Origin: Gammaproteobacteria bacterium HGW-Gammaproteobacteria-15
Lineage (GTDB): Bacteria; Pseudomonadota; Gammaproteobacteria; Enterobacterales; Alteromonadaceae
Length of the DNA stretch: 64,000 nucleotides
Assembly: GCA_002840125.1 (NCBI GenBank)
Contig: PGZF01000001.1
Span: 496,001 to 560,000 of the forward strand
Direction of reading: 5' to 3'
The notes beneath the pieces were generated by a model. It was not told the DNA's origin. It was given only the letters and a program-made list of their open reading frames with translations, and did not search any database. Positions 44,390-53,436 of this stretch are shown one piece after another. Each line of letters opens with the position of its first letter. The stretch's first letter is position 1. The position numbers were made by a program, and so were the translations under genes.

Positions 44390-46870
44390 ATGTCAGTGAG
44401 CGTTATGCCCCAGTCTATCCACGAGCAGCAACACTGGCAGGACTTGCCGCAATGGCGCCAGTTACTGTATTGGTGGCAGCGTCAACCGGCACAGCGCCTG
44501 CAACAGCTGTATAGCGAATTGCAGCACCAGTTGCGGGAAAACGGTACCACCTTTGATCCCTGGCACCAGCAACAACGCCAGCTGGATTTAATGCCCTGGC
44601 TGATTAGTGAAACCCAGTGGCAGCAACTTGAAGCCGGCATTGCCCAGCGCCATCAGCTGTTAAATGCCATTCTGCACGATTTATACGGCCCGCAGCAGTT
44701 ATTACAGCAACAGGTTATTCCGCCCGATGTGATTTTTTTAAATAAAGACTACCTGCTGCCCTGCGCCAATTTAATTGATACGGCCGCCTGGCTGCCAATG
44801 CTGGCCACTGATGTTGGCCGTAACAGCGACGGCCAGTTTTGTGCCTATAGCGACAACACTCAGTTGCCTGCCGGTTTAGGCTATGTGCTGGAGCACCGGC
44901 TGGCGTTTAATAACACTACAACCGAGCTGAACTCAGGCGTAAAAAAAAGCCAGCTTGCGGGTTTTTTCCGCCAGCTGCAGCAATTGCTGCAACAAGGCTG
45001 CCAAAGCGACAACGAACATAAACTGGCCGGCTTGCTAACCCACCATAAGCGTGACGCCGCTTATTTTGAGCATGCCTTTTTAGCCAACTACCTTGATATC
45101 GCGCTGGTACACGGTGCGGATCTGATGTTTAAAGACAGCAAGCTGTGGCTAAAAACCCTCAGCGGCCTGCAGCCATTGCAAAGCCTGCTGCGCTATTTGC
45201 CGGACAACAGCTGTGATCCGCTGGAGCTGGAACCCGGCAGCAGTGGCAGTGCCGGCTTATTGCAAAGCATCCGGCAAAACCAGTTGTTGTGTGTTAACCC
45301 GCCCGGCAGCGCGCTGCTCGACTCGGGTGCGCTATTGCCGTTTTTGTCCCACTGCTGTGAATTTTTACTGCAACAGCCCTTGCTACTGCCAACCGTACCA
45401 GCACTGTGGTGCGGTAACGCCAGCCAGTTAGCCCAGGCCCAAACCAGCAGTAGCGATTATTGTCTGCAGCATCTGTTAAGCGCACAGCACTGGCAACTGG
45501 CCGACCTGACACCGGCTGAGCTGACAGCATTGTGGCAACAGGTAGCGCAACAACCCGCGGCCTATATTGCCCGCCAGCTGTTACCACTAAGCCAGTTACC
45601 CTGTTGCGATAAAAAAGGCGAATTACAACCGCAGGCCGGCGTGCTGCGTATTTTCAGCCTGCTGACTGAGCGCGACGTCGGCCAGACCGAAGTTGCGGTG
45701 ATGCCAGGCGCACTCGGTCGGGTAAGTACACATAGCCACACACTGCAACGCTCTGACAGAGCCGGCTTTAGCGCCGGCTTTACAGCCAAAGACGTTTGGG
45801 TGCTGGCAAATAAAGCCCAGGCCGTCAGCTTGCTGCAAAGCGCTAAACATCAGGTTACGCTGTCGCGGCAATCCGGTTTGTTACCCAGCCGGGTAGCCGA
45901 TCATTTATTCTGGCTTGGCCGTTATAACGAACGGCTTAACCTGATTTGCCGTGCGCTGCGGGCCGCGCTGACACTGCTCAATAACAGCGACAATAGCGAT
46001 AGCGGCCAGCAGGATGCACGCTATCTGCTGAGTTTTTGTTTGCGCGCCAACAGCAGCATGGATGACGGCACAGAACAATCGTTACCGGGCTTACAACCGG
46101 CACTGGACAAATTATTCAGTGCCGATAACGCTACCGGCGTGGTGGCAATACTGAAAAACCTGCTGTACAACGCCCAGTCGGTACGCGAATACTTCGGTGA
46201 AGATACCTGGTATGTGCTGGATAAACTGCAAAGCGCTATCTACCAGTGGCCTGCGCGGCCGCAATGGCAACAACCGGCAGCCCTGCTACGCACCCTGGAT
46301 GAAATAGTGCTGTTGCAAACCGCCATTTACGGCCTGAACAACGAAACCATGAGCCGCACCCAAACACTGCGCTTTATGGATCTCGGGCAGCATTTAGAAC
46401 GGGCTCAGCAAAGTTGTAGCCTGCTGCAGGCGGTGTTTGCCAATACCCCGCCAACCGACGCCCTGATGGAAGCCCTGCTGCGCCTGGCCGATACCTTAAT
46501 GACCTACCGGCGGCGTTACCACACCGAATTGCACCCGTTAGCGATTATGGATTTGTTGTTGCTGGACGACAGCACGCCACGCTCTGTCAGTTATCAGTGT
46601 GCCCGCTTACTACGCCAGACCGAAAAGCTGCCAGCGTTACATAATGACGCCAGCGTAAGCCTGAGCCGCGAGCAGCGCCTGGCCATGGAACTGGTAGCCA
46701 TACTGCAACAAATTGACCTGCAACAGCTGTTTGACGCTCAGCAGCACGCCCTGCCCGGTCTGAGTTTGTTGCTGCACCAACTGCAACAAACGCTGCGCCA
46801 ATTGTCAGACAGCGTAACCTTGTCTTACTTTAATCATGCTGATTTAAGCAGCCAGTGGCAGAGTTTTTAA
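44390..46870 (+). CDS. Fused ATP-grasp-like / alpha-E protein with degenerate ATP-grasp half
   Basis: The 826-residue protein joins an N-terminal type 2 ATP-grasp-like region (about 1-480) to a C-terminal alpha-E domain (about 490-800; VADHLFWLGRYNERLNLICR, YNAQSVREYFGEDTWYVLD, LGQHLERAQQ). Compared with the neighbouring intact ATP-grasp protein, the Glu of VLEDN is Ser in CAYSDNTQLPAG, the RRVDD arginines are lost, and the KPANESGGYG ATP-binding segment has no counterpart. The N-terminal half is therefore probably non-catalytic and may be a scaffold or regulator of the adjacent enzyme. AGGAG precedes the start. Confidence 0.85.
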   Translation: MSVSVMPQSIHEQQHWQDLPQWRQLLYWWQRQPAQRLQQLYSELQHQLRENGTTFDPWHQQQRQLDLMPWLISETQWQQLEAGIAQRHQLLNAILHDLYGPQQLLQQQVIPPDVIFLNKDYLLPCANLIDTAAWLPMLATDVGRNSDGQFCAYSDNTQLPAGLGYVLEHRLAFNNTTTELNSGVKKSQLAGFFRQLQQLLQQGCQSDNEHKLAGLLTHHKRDAAYFEHAFLANYLDIALVHGADLMFKDSKLWLKTLSGLQPLQSLLRYLPDNSCDPLELEPGSSGSAGLLQSIRQNQLLCVNPPGSALLDSGALLPFLSHCCEFLLQQPLLLPTVPALWCGNASQLAQAQTSSSDYCLQHLLSAQHWQLADLTPAELTALWQQVAQQPAAYIARQLLPLSQLPCCDKKGELQPQAGVLRIFSLLTERDVGQTEVAVMPGALGRVSTHSHTLQRSDRAGFSAGFTAKDVWVLANKAQAVSLLQSAKHQVTLSRQSGLLPSRVADHLFWLGRYNERLNLICRALRAALTLLNNSDNSDSGQQDARYLLSFCLRANSSMDDGTEQSLPGLQPALDKLFSADNATGVVAILKNLLYNAQSVREYFGEDTWYVLDKLQSAIYQWPARPQWQQPAALLRTLDEIVLLQTAIYGLNNETMSRTQTLRFMDLGQHLERAQQSCSLLQAVFANTPPTDALMEALLRLADTLMTYRRRYHTELHPLAIMDLLLLDDSTPRSVSYQCARLLRQTEKLPALHNDASVSLSREQRLAMELVAILQQIDLQQLFDAQQHALPGLSLLLHQLQQTLRQLSDSVTLSYFNHADLSSQWQSF

Positions 46871-47751
46871 TGAAATATCAGCTGATCCACCAGACCGAAT
46901 ATCGTTACGCCCAGACAGTGGCAAACAGCTATAACCTGGCCTGGTTAACACCGCGCCAGTTGCCGTATCAGCAGGTAGAACACTGCAGTTTAAGCGTAAA
47001 CCCGGCCCCGTCGTTGATACAGCAACGCAGCGACAGCTTTGGCAATACCCAGCACTTTATTCATGTGCAGCCGCCACACAAGCAACTCAGTGTAACCTCA
47101 CGCAGCACATTGCAGGTGAGGCCAAGGCACAACATCTTAAAAATACGCGATGCCACCGACTGCAACGGGCTCTTTGCCCATTTACGCCAGCATACCGATG
47201 CAACAACCTTAGACTCCTTATTGTGCCAGCATGCCAGCCGGATGATCCCGCTGCTGCCCGCAGCTAAAGCGCTAATTATGCCATTAATGCAACCCGGCCA
47301 GAATATACTGCAGCTGGCACAGGCGCTGAACCAGCTGATCTTTACCGAGTTTCAGTACGATCCTGAATTCAGTACCGTAGTCACGCCTTTATCTGAAGTG
47401 TTAGCGCATAAAAGAGGCGTATGTCAGGATTTCGCCCAACTGGCGATCAGCTGCCTGCGTTGTGTCGGTATACCGGCACGCTATGTCAGTGGCTATCTGG
47501 AAACCCGGCCACCGGAGGGCCAACCACGCTTAGTCGGCGCCGATGCCTCGCACGCCTGGTTTGCCGTATTTGAGCCCACGCTGGGCTGGATAGACTTTGA
47601 CCCAACCAACAATATTCTGGCCGACGAGCAGCACCTGACACTGGCCTGGGGCCGCGATTACGCCGATGTAGTACCGCTAAAAGGCATACTGCACGGCAAT
47701 GGCGAGCATCAGCTTAGCGTAGCGGTAGATGTGGTGCCGCTGGCTGAATAA
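46870..47751 (+). CDS. Transglutaminase-like cysteine protease family protein
   Basis: The 293-residue protein has the bacterial transglutaminase-like N-terminal region (YQLIHQTEYRYAQTVANSYNLAWLTPR) and the papain-like catalytic core: Cys in HKRGVCQDFAQLAI, His in DASHAWFAVF and Asp in WIDFDPTNN. It probably cleaves or transfers at amide bonds and could reverse or process products of the ATP-grasp enzyme. Its ATG overlaps the preceding stop by one base (TAATG), so translation is coupled; the GTG at 46855 is not preferred. Confidence 0.9.
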   Translation: MKYQLIHQTEYRYAQTVANSYNLAWLTPRQLPYQQVEHCSLSVNPAPSLIQQRSDSFGNTQHFIHVQPPHKQLSVTSRSTLQVRPRHNILKIRDATDCNGLFAHLRQHTDATTLDSLLCQHASRMIPLLPAAKALIMPLMQPGQNILQLAQALNQLIFTEFQYDPEFSTVVTPLSEVLAHKRGVCQDFAQLAISCLRCVGIPARYVSGYLETRPPEGQPRLVGADASHAWFAVFEPTLGWIDFDPTNNILADEQHLTLAWGRDYADVVPLKGILHGNGEHQLSVAVDVVPLAE

Positions 47752-47753
47752 GC

Positions 47754-48581
47754 TCAGCCAGCAGCATTATTGGCCGCCACGCTGCGCAACCAGCGATAAC
47801 CCAGCCAGGCCGCAGCCAGTATATAAGGCAGTGCGCCGGGTACCCACATCAGCAAACCGGCCAGTTGCTGATCACTCAGCTGATGTGTCGGGTAATACAG
47901 TAAGCTGTCGGCAAAGGTCAGAATTGCGCCGAGAAAACCGGTATGCATCAGGGTAAACAATAGCGCCAGCAGCGCCCAGGAACGGTTACGCTCGTTGCAC
48001 TGCAACACCGCCCACCACAACATCGCCGCGCTGAACATAAAACAAATATGCTCAACCAGATGCCACCACGGCTGCTCCAGCGCCAGCACATAAAACTGCG
48101 GCGTATGCCAAAACCAGACCACAGCAGCATGCAGATAAGCCAGGCTAAGCGGGTAATGACTAAGCTTTAGCAAAGGCTGCCAGGCTAGCCGGCCCCAACT
48201 GCCGGTAATAGCAGCAAACTGAGCTAACGGCTGGCTTAACACCCAAAGCGGTGCTATTACCACCATAAACAGCATATGCTGCACCATATGAGCGCTGGCA
48301 CTGATTTCTGCCAAGTCATCCAGCGGCCCGGTCACGGCAAAAGCGCACAAAATACAGCCAAGATGAAACAGCAATGCCTGCCACAGTGCAGGCCGGCGCT
48401 TTACACTGCCAAGCAGATACAGCAGCCAGAATGACGCTAACAGCAAGATGGCAATAAGCGCGGCCCAGAATGATTCGCCATCATGTTGCAGTACGCTATG
48501 CGCCTGTAACGGCCAGCTCAGGCTACTAAGCGCCAATAGCCCCACTAAACGCCGGCAATATAAACGCAGGTTTAGATACAT
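47754..48581 (-). CDS. ctaG: CtaG/Caa3-type cytochrome oxidase assembly membrane protein
   Basis: The product (275 residues from the ATG at 48581) begins with a signal-like segment (RRLVGLLALSSLSWPLQAHS) and then has about seven membrane helices. Residues such as HMVQHMLFMVVIAPLW, LAYLHAAVVWFWHTPQFY and WHLVEHICFMFSA contain the conserved histidines of the Caa3_CtaG family, required for oxidase assembly, probably in copper delivery. The longer frame from 48767 is not supported. It overlaps the preceding gene by ten bases. It shares the stop-to-stop gap with the convergent transglutaminase gene (two bases apart). Confidence 0.85.
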   Translation of the reverse strand: MYLNLRLYCRRLVGLLALSSLSWPLQAHSVLQHDGESFWAALIAILLLASFWLLYLLGSVKRRPALWQALLFHLGCILCAFAVTGPLDDLAEISASAHMVQHMLFMVVIAPLWVLSQPLAQFAAITGSWGRLAWQPLLKLSHYPLSLAYLHAAVVWFWHTPQFYVLALEQPWWHLVEHICFMFSAAMLWWAVLQCNERNRSWALLALLFTLMHTGFLGAILTFADSLLYYPTHQLSDQQLAGLLMWVPGALPYILAAAWLGYRWLRSVAANNAAG

Positions 48582-48934
48582 GGCGGTAATACCAGCACCG
48601 GTAAGCCGCCAACCAGTGTCGCCAGTGCGGCCATTAAATACAAAACAGTACTGACGTAACCGATAAAGCGCGGCGTGCCGCTGCCGTTTTGGCCACTGCA
48701 ACAATAGCGCCAGCCGCGCCAGGCCAGCAGCAATAACAATGCTAAAACAACTAATGTTAACCCCCAAAGCGTATAATTCAGCCAGTTGCCAGCACTATCT
48801 GCCGGTGCCGGTGCTGCCAGTTGACACACCACCGATAATCCGGCGTACATAGCAATAAACCAGATACTCCAGATACTAAATCCCAGCACCAGCTGGGCCG
48901 GATGGCCCGGTTCACACCAGCGCCGCCACGTCAT
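48572..48934 (-). CDS. Small membrane protein of the cytochrome oxidase cluster
   Basis: The 120-residue protein has three to four hydrophobic segments (WSIWFIAMYAGLSVVC, LWGLTLVVLALLLLLAW, FIGYVSTVLYLMAALATLVGGLPVLVL). It overlaps the subunit I/III gene by four bases and the ctaG gene by ten bases, so it is tightly coupled to oxidase synthesis. I do not recognise a named family; a small accessory or stabilising subunit is likely. Confidence 0.6.
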   Translation of the reverse strand: MTWRRWCEPGHPAQLVLGFSIWSIWFIAMYAGLSVVCQLAAPAPADSAGNWLNYTLWGLTLVVLALLLLLAWRGWRYCCSGQNGSGTPRFIGYVSTVLYLMAALATLVGGLPVLVLPPCI

Positions 48935-51453
48935 AACACTGGCCCCCAGCCAAGCGGTAAAATAAAAAACAGCGCAATACTAAGCCAGTAAACACCAAGG
49001 TAATAAAACCACAGCGGCTTAATTACCTGCGGCTCGTAAGGCCGTTGCTTACTGACATAACCCCGCGCTACCCTGAGCGCCTGTAACAAGGTTAGCACCA
49101 CCACCAGGCCGGCATGGCCGAGTAAATACAATAAAATAACCATAATCACTGCATCATGTGCGCTGCTGGTATAGGCCAGCGGGGCCATGATAAACAAGCT
49201 CAGCAACAGTATAAAATGCGCGCTGCCGGTTAAAACACACCACCATAACTGCCGCTGCAAGTGGCTGTCCTGGCCATCAGCCAATTGCCTGCTCAGCCGG
49301 TTAAACTGCCATAGTGCAACAGTTGCCAGCGCGCCACACAACAGCAACAGTGTTACCGGCAACGGCCCCTCTGCGGGTGCTGACCACTGCGGCGCAGCTG
49401 TCCACAGGTAAAACCAGCCAAACAGCAATGCCATAAATAAGGCGCCATTTGCCAGTAAGGTTACTACCATGCCCCAGCGGCCGGGGCCGTCTGAGCTTTG
49501 GCTCTCTAATGGCAAAGCCAGCCCGGCATCAGCAGCCGATGCCACAGGCGCAAGATTGGCACCGTTATGCCAGCTCCAGCACAGCAGTAAGATCAGTGCA
49601 GCGATGGCGGCAAGCAAGGCCAGCGGATACCAGCGGCATAACAAGCTGATACACACCACCGCCAGCGCCAACGCACTGCACAGCGGCCACCACGAATTGC
49701 CGGGCAGATGCAGGGTTTGCTCTGCGCGGGCACCTACCGCCGACGTGCCCCAGTTTTCCCGGCGGCCGCTGGCGGTGTCGGTCATGCCGCCTTCCCCGGC
49801 AGCAATACGTTGTGGTAGTGTCGGGTCATGCCACAATGGCTGGCGGCTGGTTACTACCGGTAACGAGGCAAAGTTATACTGTGCCGGTGGCATATCCAGT
49901 GCCCATTCCAGTGTATCGGCATGCCAGGGGTTAGCACTGGCGCGCTTGCCAAACCAAAAATGCAGCAGTAAATCCAGCAGCACCATCGCCACACCAATTG
50001 CCATAATAAAGCTGCCGACAGACGACAGCAGATTAAGCCAGTCCCAGCCCAGCCCGGCTTCATAGGTATAAACCCGCCGCGGCATACCCAGCAGGCCGGT
50101 CAGATGCATCAGCAAAAATGTCAGATTAAAACCGCTGAATGTCAGCCAGAACCCCCAGCGGCCAATCTTCTCAGAAGGCATACGGCCAGACACTAAGGGT
50201 AACCAGTAATACAAGCCGGCAATCAGCGGGAAAAACATACCGCCCACCAGCACATAGTGCATATGCGCCACAACAAAATGGGTGTCGTGCACCTGCCAGT
50301 TAAATGGCACCAGTGCCAGCATCACGCCGGTCAGGCCACCACAAACAAAAATCAGCAGAAAGCCACAGATCCACAGCATCGGCAGCCGGAACACCACCTT
50401 GCCGTACCACAGCGTGGCCAGCCAGGCAAATACCTGAATAGCGGTAGGCACCGCCACCAGCATACTGGCAACAGAAAAAAATGCCTGTGCCAGCTGCGGA
50501 ATACCCACCGTGAACATATGGTGTACCCAAAGGCCAAAACTGATAAAGCCGGTTAGAATGATGCCAATTACCACCCAGCGATAACCGACAATTGGCCGGC
50601 CACTAAACACCGGGATCAAAGTAGAGACAATACCGGCCGCCGGCAGAAAAATGATATACACCTCAGGGTGGCCAAACAGCCAGAACAGGTGCTGCCATAA
50701 CAATGGATCGCCACCTGCCGCTACAGTAAAAAACGGCATACCGGCAGCACGTTCCAGCTCCAGCAGAATGCTGGCAAGAATAAGTGGCGGAAAACCAAAT
50801 ACGATCATCAGCGCCATCACCAGAATATACCAGCAAAACAACGGCATCCGGCTTAGTGTCATGCCTTTGGCCCGGCTGCATAAAATAGACACTGTCAGTT
50901 CAATACCGGCCGCCATGGCAGAAATTTCAACAAAAGTAATTCCCAGTAACCAGAAATCTGAACCCGGCCCCGGCGAAAATTCACTACTGCTAAGTGGTGT
51001 ATACATAAACCAGCCGGAAGCTGGCGCAATCCCCAGCAGCAGGCTAAACATAATAATAATACCGCCAAACAGGTAGCAGTAGTAACCCAGGGCGCTAATG
51101 CGCGGGAACAGTAAATCCCGGCTGCCAGTCATTTTCGGGATCAGATATATGGCTAAACCTTCCAGTACCGGTATAGCAAACAAAAACATCATGACACTGC
51201 CATGCATACTAAACAGCTGGCCATAAACATCAGCACTAAGGATGCTTTGTTCCGGTAACGCTAACTGCGTGCGGATTAACATCGCCAGCACACCGCCGAT
51301 CAGAAAAAACACCATGCCGGTAACCATAAAGCGCAAGCCAATGGTGCTATGGTTTACCGCCGCCAGGCTACCCCAGCCGGGTAAGTTAGCCCAGATCTGC
51401 GCCAGCTTATTAACATCGGCCGCTGACGCTGTCGCTTTTTTCATATCAGTCAT
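48931..51453 (-). CDS. Cytochrome c oxidase subunit I fused to subunit III
   Basis: The 840-residue protein contains a complete heme-copper oxidase subunit I (about residues 20-540). Heme and CuB ligands are seen in MHGSVMMF, WLFGHPEVYIIFLPA (His-Tyr crosslink), WVHHMFTVG and HDTHFVVAHMHYVL. After a linker, the C-terminal part (about 590-840) has five or more helices of a subunit III-like domain (WGMVVTLLANGALFMALLFGWFYLW). Such I-III fusions occur in caa3-type oxidases. It is the terminal oxidase reducing oxygen to water in the inner membrane. It overlaps the subunit II gene by eight bases and the next gene by four. Confidence 0.92.
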   Translation of the reverse strand: MTDMKKATASAADVNKLAQIWANLPGWGSLAAVNHSTIGLRFMVTGMVFFLIGGVLAMLIRTQLALPEQSILSADVYGQLFSMHGSVMMFLFAIPVLEGLAIYLIPKMTGSRDLLFPRISALGYYCYLFGGIIIMFSLLLGIAPASGWFMYTPLSSSEFSPGPGSDFWLLGITFVEISAMAAGIELTVSILCSRAKGMTLSRMPLFCWYILVMALMIVFGFPPLILASILLELERAAGMPFFTVAAGGDPLLWQHLFWLFGHPEVYIIFLPAAGIVSTLIPVFSGRPIVGYRWVVIGIILTGFISFGLWVHHMFTVGIPQLAQAFFSVASMLVAVPTAIQVFAWLATLWYGKVVFRLPMLWICGFLLIFVCGGLTGVMLALVPFNWQVHDTHFVVAHMHYVLVGGMFFPLIAGLYYWLPLVSGRMPSEKIGRWGFWLTFSGFNLTFLLMHLTGLLGMPRRVYTYEAGLGWDWLNLLSSVGSFIMAIGVAMVLLDLLLHFWFGKRASANPWHADTLEWALDMPPAQYNFASLPVVTSRQPLWHDPTLPQRIAAGEGGMTDTASGRRENWGTSAVGARAEQTLHLPGNSWWPLCSALALAVVCISLLCRWYPLALLAAIAALILLLCWSWHNGANLAPVASAADAGLALPLESQSSDGPGRWGMVVTLLANGALFMALLFGWFYLWTAAPQWSAPAEGPLPVTLLLLCGALATVALWQFNRLSRQLADGQDSHLQRQLWWCVLTGSAHFILLLSLFIMAPLAYTSSAHDAVIMVILLYLLGHAGLVVVLTLLQALRVARGYVSKQRPYEPQVIKPLWFYYLGVYWLSIALFFILPLGWGPVL

Positions 51454-52219
51454 CAGCGCTATGCTCCTTTAACCAGGTGGCAAATGCCGCTTGCTCATGT
51501 GCTATAACGCTAAACTGCATATGAGCATGGCCCAACCCACAATATTCAGCGCACTGGCCGCGATAGATGCCTGCCTCAGAGGCTTCAAGCCGCAGCACAT
51601 TGGTACGCCCCGGCAGCATATCCAGCTTTACTCCCAGCCTTGGCACCCAAAAAGAGTGGATCACATCGGCACTGGTCAGCTGCAGGTACACCGGCGTATT
51701 CACCGGAATGTGTAACTCGTCGGTCAATTCAATGGCATGGCCGGGATAATACACCTGCCAGTACCACTGATGGCCGGTGACTTCGATTTTTAGTGCGTTG
51801 TCGTCAGCCAGCGGTAACATACGCTGGCCAACCGGGATGCCAATAAGCAGCAGTACAGTAATACTCAGCAGCGGCAAGGCCAGCCCGCCCCAGCACAACC
51901 AGGCATTTGGCCGGATTAACGGGCTGTCATCGCTGCGGCGTTTTATGGCGTAAAACCACAGTATCGCCACCAACAGTAATATCAGTGTGGCAAAACCAAA
52001 CATACCCCACCATAACAGCGCCACCTCTGCGGCGGCAGGGCCTTTAGGGTCCAGGCTGGAAAACGGGCCGGAGCAGCCACTGAGGTTTAATAGCAGGCCA
52101 GTTGAGCAGACAGCTGCTAGACTGGGTTGGTACCGCTTTTTTTTAGTAATCTTTAACTTCAGCCGAGATATATTATGTCGATGCAGCCCATCACCAGCCA
52201 GATTATGATTTTTGGCCAT
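51446..52219 (-). CDS. Cytochrome c oxidase subunit II (CuA lipoprotein)
   Basis: The product (257 residues from the ATG at 52219) has a lipoprotein-like signal (SLAAVCSTGLLLNLSGC), two membrane helices, and a CuA domain with EVTGHQWYWQVYYP, HSFWVPRLGVKLDMLPG and CAEYCGLGHAHM (C-x3-C-x3-H-x2-M). There is no C-terminal cytochrome c domain. The start is unclear: ATG 52219 has AGGG upstream but makes the gene overlap the divergent DUF2231 gene by 45 bases, while shorter options begin with CTG (52162) or ATT (52150). The longer frame to 52684 is only antisense to DUF2231. Confidence 0.88.
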   Translation of the reverse strand: MAKNHNLAGDGLHRHNISRLKLKITKKKRYQPSLAAVCSTGLLLNLSGCSGPFSSLDPKGPAAAEVALLWWGMFGFATLILLLVAILWFYAIKRRSDDSPLIRPNAWLCWGGLALPLLSITVLLLIGIPVGQRMLPLADDNALKIEVTGHQWYWQVYYPGHAIELTDELHIPVNTPVYLQLTSADVIHSFWVPRLGVKLDMLPGRTNVLRLEASEAGIYRGQCAEYCGLGHAHMQFSVIAHEQAAFATWLKEHSADD

Positions 52220-52654
52220 CCTTTGCACCCTGGTCTTATTCACTTCCCGGTGGCAGCTCTGATCGGGTTGATTGCCACAGATCTGGCCTTTTTGTATAGC
52301 AGTGATCTGTTCTGGGCACGGGCGGGCCTGTGGCTGGCTGGGGTGGGTGCAATCGGCGGCTGGATCGCCGGTTTGGCCGGGTTGATGGATTTGTTGCTGG
52401 TAAGCCAGATCAGACGGCTGATCACCGCCTGGTGCCATGCCATACTGGCAGTGATGCTGTTGTCGCTGGCTACGCTGAACTGGCTGTTGCGCCTGCCGGA
52501 CCCGGCCAGCGTTATTCTGGCACAGGGGCTGTATTTGTCGGTACTCAGCGGTTTGCTGATCACCGTAACCGGCTATCTTGGTGGCAGATTGGTGTATGAA
52601 TATGCCGTTGGTGTCAACATTGACGACATGTTGCAGCAAGACGCTAACCCCTGA
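52175..52654 (+). CDS. DUF2231 family membrane protein
   Basis: The 159-residue protein matches DUF2231: the N-terminal GHPLHPGLIHFPVAALIGLIATD motif and four membrane helices. Members are inner-membrane proteins of unknown function, often near respiratory or copper genes, as here. Its start region overlaps the start of subunit II on the opposite strand. Confidence 0.85.
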   Translation: MSMQPITSQIMIFGHPLHPGLIHFPVAALIGLIATDLAFLYSSDLFWARAGLWLAGVGAIGGWIAGLAGLMDLLLVSQIRRLITAWCHAILAVMLLSLATLNWLLRLPDPASVILAQGLYLSVLSGLLITVTGYLGGRLVYEYAVGVNIDDMLQQDANP

Positions 52655-52671
52655 GCCTGCAGGCTGATATG

Positions 52672-53109
52672 TCAGAGAAACCATAACATGCTGCCCTGGC
52701 TGGGTTTAACCAGCACTATCACAATAATACAGAGCAGCAACAGCAGAATAGCGGCAAACAGGATGCTGCATTTTACGCCGATAGCCGTGGCGTGTTCTCG
52801 CTTTCGATACAGGATAAGTAAGCCCGCCAGCACATGGCAAACTACCAGGGCGGTAACCAGCGTAAGCTTTACCAGCAGCCAGCTGTCAAAGTTACGGCTA
52901 ACGGCAAAAGTAGCCGTGCCTGACACTATAGCCAATAACGCTATTGGGCTGGCCAGACGGGTAAACCATAAACGGTCTACCGCATCGCCATTACCGGCAG
53001 CATCAGCCAGCTGCGTTTGTGAATGGTGAACCAGCAACGGTAAGATCAGTAATGCAGCAGCCCAGATCACCAGGGCGCAAATATGCATAAACAACAACCA
53101 AACCATCAA
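52672..53109 (-). CDS. CopD/HemJ-like membrane protein
   Basis: The 145-residue protein has four helices. MHICALVIWAAALLILPLLVHHS and LWFTRLASPIALLAIVSGTATF resemble the His-containing helices of CopD and HemJ (UPF0093) proteins, which handle copper or porphyrinogen in the inner membrane. Its place beside an oxidase cluster suits either role. The assignment rests on helix motifs only. Confidence 0.6.
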   Translation of the reverse strand: MMVWLLFMHICALVIWAAALLILPLLVHHSQTQLADAAGNGDAVDRLWFTRLASPIALLAIVSGTATFAVSRNFDSWLLVKLTLVTALVVCHVLAGLLILYRKREHATAIGVKCSILFAAILLLLLCIIVIVLVKPSQGSMLWFL

Positions 53110-53436
53110 CAGGTACCAACAGCATCGGGTGTAACAAAAAAATTCATAAGCAAATTGTTAACTAAGTAGTTTTTTAAGCAACAAAGTTAACCCTAGCAGA
53201 TTATTCTGCCTCTGCAGCTTAATAACAGATTTTCTTTAGCCTTTATGCTTACGCATCACTGCGCTGAAAAGCGCGTTATCCGTATTGTTGCCCGGTTGCC
53301 AGCTCTGCACTTCTCAAGCTGTTTATTTTTCAGCCGCCTGCCGGCAACTATTGATCCGTATCATAGTTTTTTTATCCTGTGCTGTTAGGCTGGGCGCAGT
53401 TTTAATCTACGCGGCTATCAGGCCGGGAGAGCAAAT
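53110..53436. other. 327-bp intergenic region
   Basis: No gene is seen. A possible weak promoter for the CoA-transferase gene is TTGATC (53351-53356) with TATCCT (53373-53378) 16 bases downstream. GTTAACT at about 53157 and AGTTAAC near 53186 form a small inverted repeat of unknown meaning. Confidence 0.45.

Noticed and set aside
48582-48767. N-terminal extension of CtaG
   Set aside because: It overlaps the small membrane-protein gene out of frame and has no family similarity; the ATG at 48581 gives a proper signal-like start.
52220-52684. Long N-terminal extension of cytochrome oxidase subunit II
   Set aside because: The extension is exactly antisense to the DUF2231 gene, is rich in Gln/His/Pro as shadow frames are, and does not resemble any subunit II.
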